Made by a program: the position numbers and the translations under genes. The notes beneath the pieces are model-generated. The model saw only the letters and a program-made list of their open reading frames with translations. It ran no database searches and had not been told where the DNA came from. Source: Thermodesulfobacteriota bacterium (GTDB lineage Bacteria; Desulfobacterota; S145-22). From it: a DNA stretch of 7,092 bases. Below are positions 5,812 through 7,092 of this stretch, in pieces. Numbering within the stretch: position 1 is the first letter of the stretch; the number at the start of each line of letters is the position of its first letter. The DNA lies in assembly GCA_024763435.1 (NCBI GenBank), contig JANTFN010000093.1:1-7092 (forward strand), read 5' to 3'.

Positions 5812-7092
5812 TTAATATTCCTCCTGATTCCACATCCCCTGTTCGTAAACCACGACACGGTTTCTGCCGGACTCCTTTGCCTTGTAAAGGGCCACATCGG
5901 CAAATTTTACGCACTTCCAGAAGTTATCCGTATCCGAAGGAAAGACGGCGGTTCCGATGCTGATGGTTTTTTTCAGGACACCCCCCGGGACAGGAAATGA
6001 CGCGGCTTCCATGGCCACCCGGATTTTTTCCGCCACCGCCTCTGTCTTGGCTTCACTGACCTCCATGAGGAGAATGAGGAATTCTTCCCCGCCATAACGC
6101 ACGACAACATCCGATTGTCTGACGGCCCCTTTGAGAATGGCCGCCACCTGCATCAGGACCTTATCTCCCGTTTCGTGCCCATAGGTGTCGTTGACCTGTT
6201 TGAAGAAGTCAATATCAAGCATGAGGATACCCATCAGGGCACCTCTTCTCAAAACGCCGGCGGAGAGGGTATCCGCGGAATCTCCGAGAAATCGCCGGTT
6301 CAGAAGTCCGGTCAGGGCATCCACCGTTGTTGTTTCCCGGAGGAGGCCCACGAGACGTTTGGAGCCGATTACCGGGGCGGCTTCAAAGAGATACTGTTTA
6401 ATACGCTCAATGGTTGTTTCCTTAATGCGTTTTTGGTTTTCGACGTTAAAAACAATTTGGACAATCAGACCGCTGGACTCCCCGATAATAACGGGAATAC
6501 AATATGTTCTGACCGTATCGTCCCCGAAAAATCTCGGGCAGATTTCCGGGTTAACAAAAGAGGAGACGTCTTTTGAAATGCGTTTTGCGCGGCAGTGATT
6601 GGCATTGGTTAAAATGTCTTTGTCACACCAGAGGCCACCTTCCGGCGCTCCTTCCACGCAGACCGGCTTGAGATGATTTTTGCTGTTGTTCACCTCATAA
6701 ATGGTGAAGGTGGACAGCTGAAAGGTGTCCTTCAGAAGCATGGTAATGCGATTGTAAACGTCTTCAAGGGATTCGTCTTCTTCGGTAATTTCCTTGAAGT
6801 TTTTCAGGTTTTCCATCCTCCTGATAAAGAGGTTAAAGGCGTTGGACATGCGCCCTATCTCGTCATTTCGTTCAATACGGAAACGAAAACTCAGGTTTCT
6901 CTCGCCGAGCGAGAGACGTTCCATCATGGTCGAAATTTTTTCAATAGGACCGGTAATGCTCCGTTCTATCACAAGCAGGATGGCTACAAGTATGGCAAGG
7001 GCTATTGCGAACATCCCCATGACCCCGAAAACCATTTTTTGAAAGGTGTGGAGGTCCTGGGTGAAATCCTTCCCATAAACGATGACTCCGCA
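5812..7092 (-). CDS. Membrane-bound diguanylate cyclase with HAMP, cysteine-rich GAF-like and GGDEF domains (N-terminus outside window)
   Basis: The minus-strand frame is open from the right edge to TAA at 5812-5814, giving 426 residues; numbering here starts at the edge. A Met at 7035 begins an apparent 407-residue product, but the 19 upstream codons (CGVIVYGKDFTQDLHTFQK) are open and look like the end of an extracytoplasmic sensor, so the true start is off-window. Order: transmembrane helix (about 20-42), HAMP (about 44-98, with S-I-T-G-P-I-E-K-I and N-D-E-I-G-R-M), GAF-like domain (about 105-225), a linking helix, then GGDEF from D258-A-L-T-G-L-L-N-R-R. Catalytic features are intact: metal-binding D293 in L-D-I-D-F-F-K, N301 and D302, and signature G-G-E-E-F at 334-338. 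The inhibitory I-site R325-Q-S-D328 sits exactly five residues before it. It should therefore make cyclic di-GMP from GTP with product inhibition. Cysteines 145, 156, 167, 185 and 198 cluster in the GAF-like domain. It is convergent with the efflux operon, so it has its own promoter outside the window. Confidence 0.93.
   Translation of the reverse strand, partial: CGVIVYGKDFTQDLHTFQKMVFGVMGMFAIALAILVAILLVIERSITGPIEKISTMMERLSLGERNLSFRFRIERNDEIGRMSNAFNLFIRRMENLKNFKEITEEDESLEDVYNRITMLLKDTFQLSTFTIYEVNNSKNHLKPVCVEGAPEGGLWCDKDILTNANHCRAKRISKDVSSFVNPEICPRFFGDDTVRTYCIPVIIGESSGLIVQIVFNVENQKRIKETTIERIKQYLFEAAPVIGSKRLVGLLRETTTVDALTGLLNRRFLGDSADTLSAGVLRRGALMGILMLDIDFFKQVNDTYGHETGDKVLMQVAAILKGAVRQSDVVVRYGGEEFLILLMEVSEAKTEAVAEKIRVAMEAASFPVPGGVLKKTISIGTAVFPSDTDNFWKCVKFADVALYKAKESGRNRVVVYEQGMWNQEEY

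Noticed and set aside
6115..6598. Two plus-strand open frames (153 and 137 codons) opposite the cyclase gene
   Set aside because: Both overlap each other and the GGDEF/GAF-like coding region in different frames. The cyclase frame carries all the conserved motifs, so these are shadows.

Overview
The window looks like an ordinary chromosomal stretch from a Gram-negative bacterium. An outer-membrane factor, a periplasmic adaptor and an inner-membrane RND pump are encoded side by side, which requires two membranes. Base composition is roughly balanced by eye. The gene style (TetR regulator followed by outer-membrane factor, adaptor and pump, next to a HAMP-GAF-like-GGDEF protein with a cysteine cluster) reminds me of Desulfobacterota (former Deltaproteobacteria, for example Syntrophales-like lineages). 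That placement is an impression, not a demonstrated assignment.

Layout, left to right. (1) Bases 2-181 hold the C-terminal end of a TetR/AcrR-type repressor that begins outside the window. (2) Bases 178-1491 encode a TolC-like outer-membrane efflux protein. (3) Bases 1488-2618 encode an HlyD/AcrA-like periplasmic adaptor. (4) Bases 2615-5713 encode a full-length RND permease with the complete proton-relay residues of the drug/hydrophobe (HAE) type. All four reading frames are joined by 4-base ATGA overlaps, so this is almost certainly one translationally coupled operon. Its promoter and repressor operator should lie upstream of the window. (5) Bases 5714-5811 are a short gap between convergent genes. 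It carries a period-7 tandem repeat and an inverted copy that can fold into a long imperfect hairpin. (6) Bases 5812-7092, on the minus strand, encode most of a membrane-bound diguanylate cyclase: end of an extracytoplasmic region, one transmembrane helix, HAMP, a cysteine-rich GAF-like domain and an active-looking GGDEF domain with an intact inhibitory I-site. Its N-terminus lies beyond the right edge.

How the parts work together: the TetR protein probably senses a toxic ligand and derepresses the operon. The three downstream products would form a tripartite pump driven by proton flow that expels the compound across both membranes. The cyclase is convergent and separately transcribed, so a functional link with the pump is not shown by the sequence.

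I found no tRNA, rRNA, insertion sequence, CRISPR array or phage signature, and no gene-free stretch longer than 98 bases. I see no convincing evidence of an undescribed system. The items most worth a second look are the heptamer repeat/hairpin and the cysteine cluster in the sensor domain of the cyclase.
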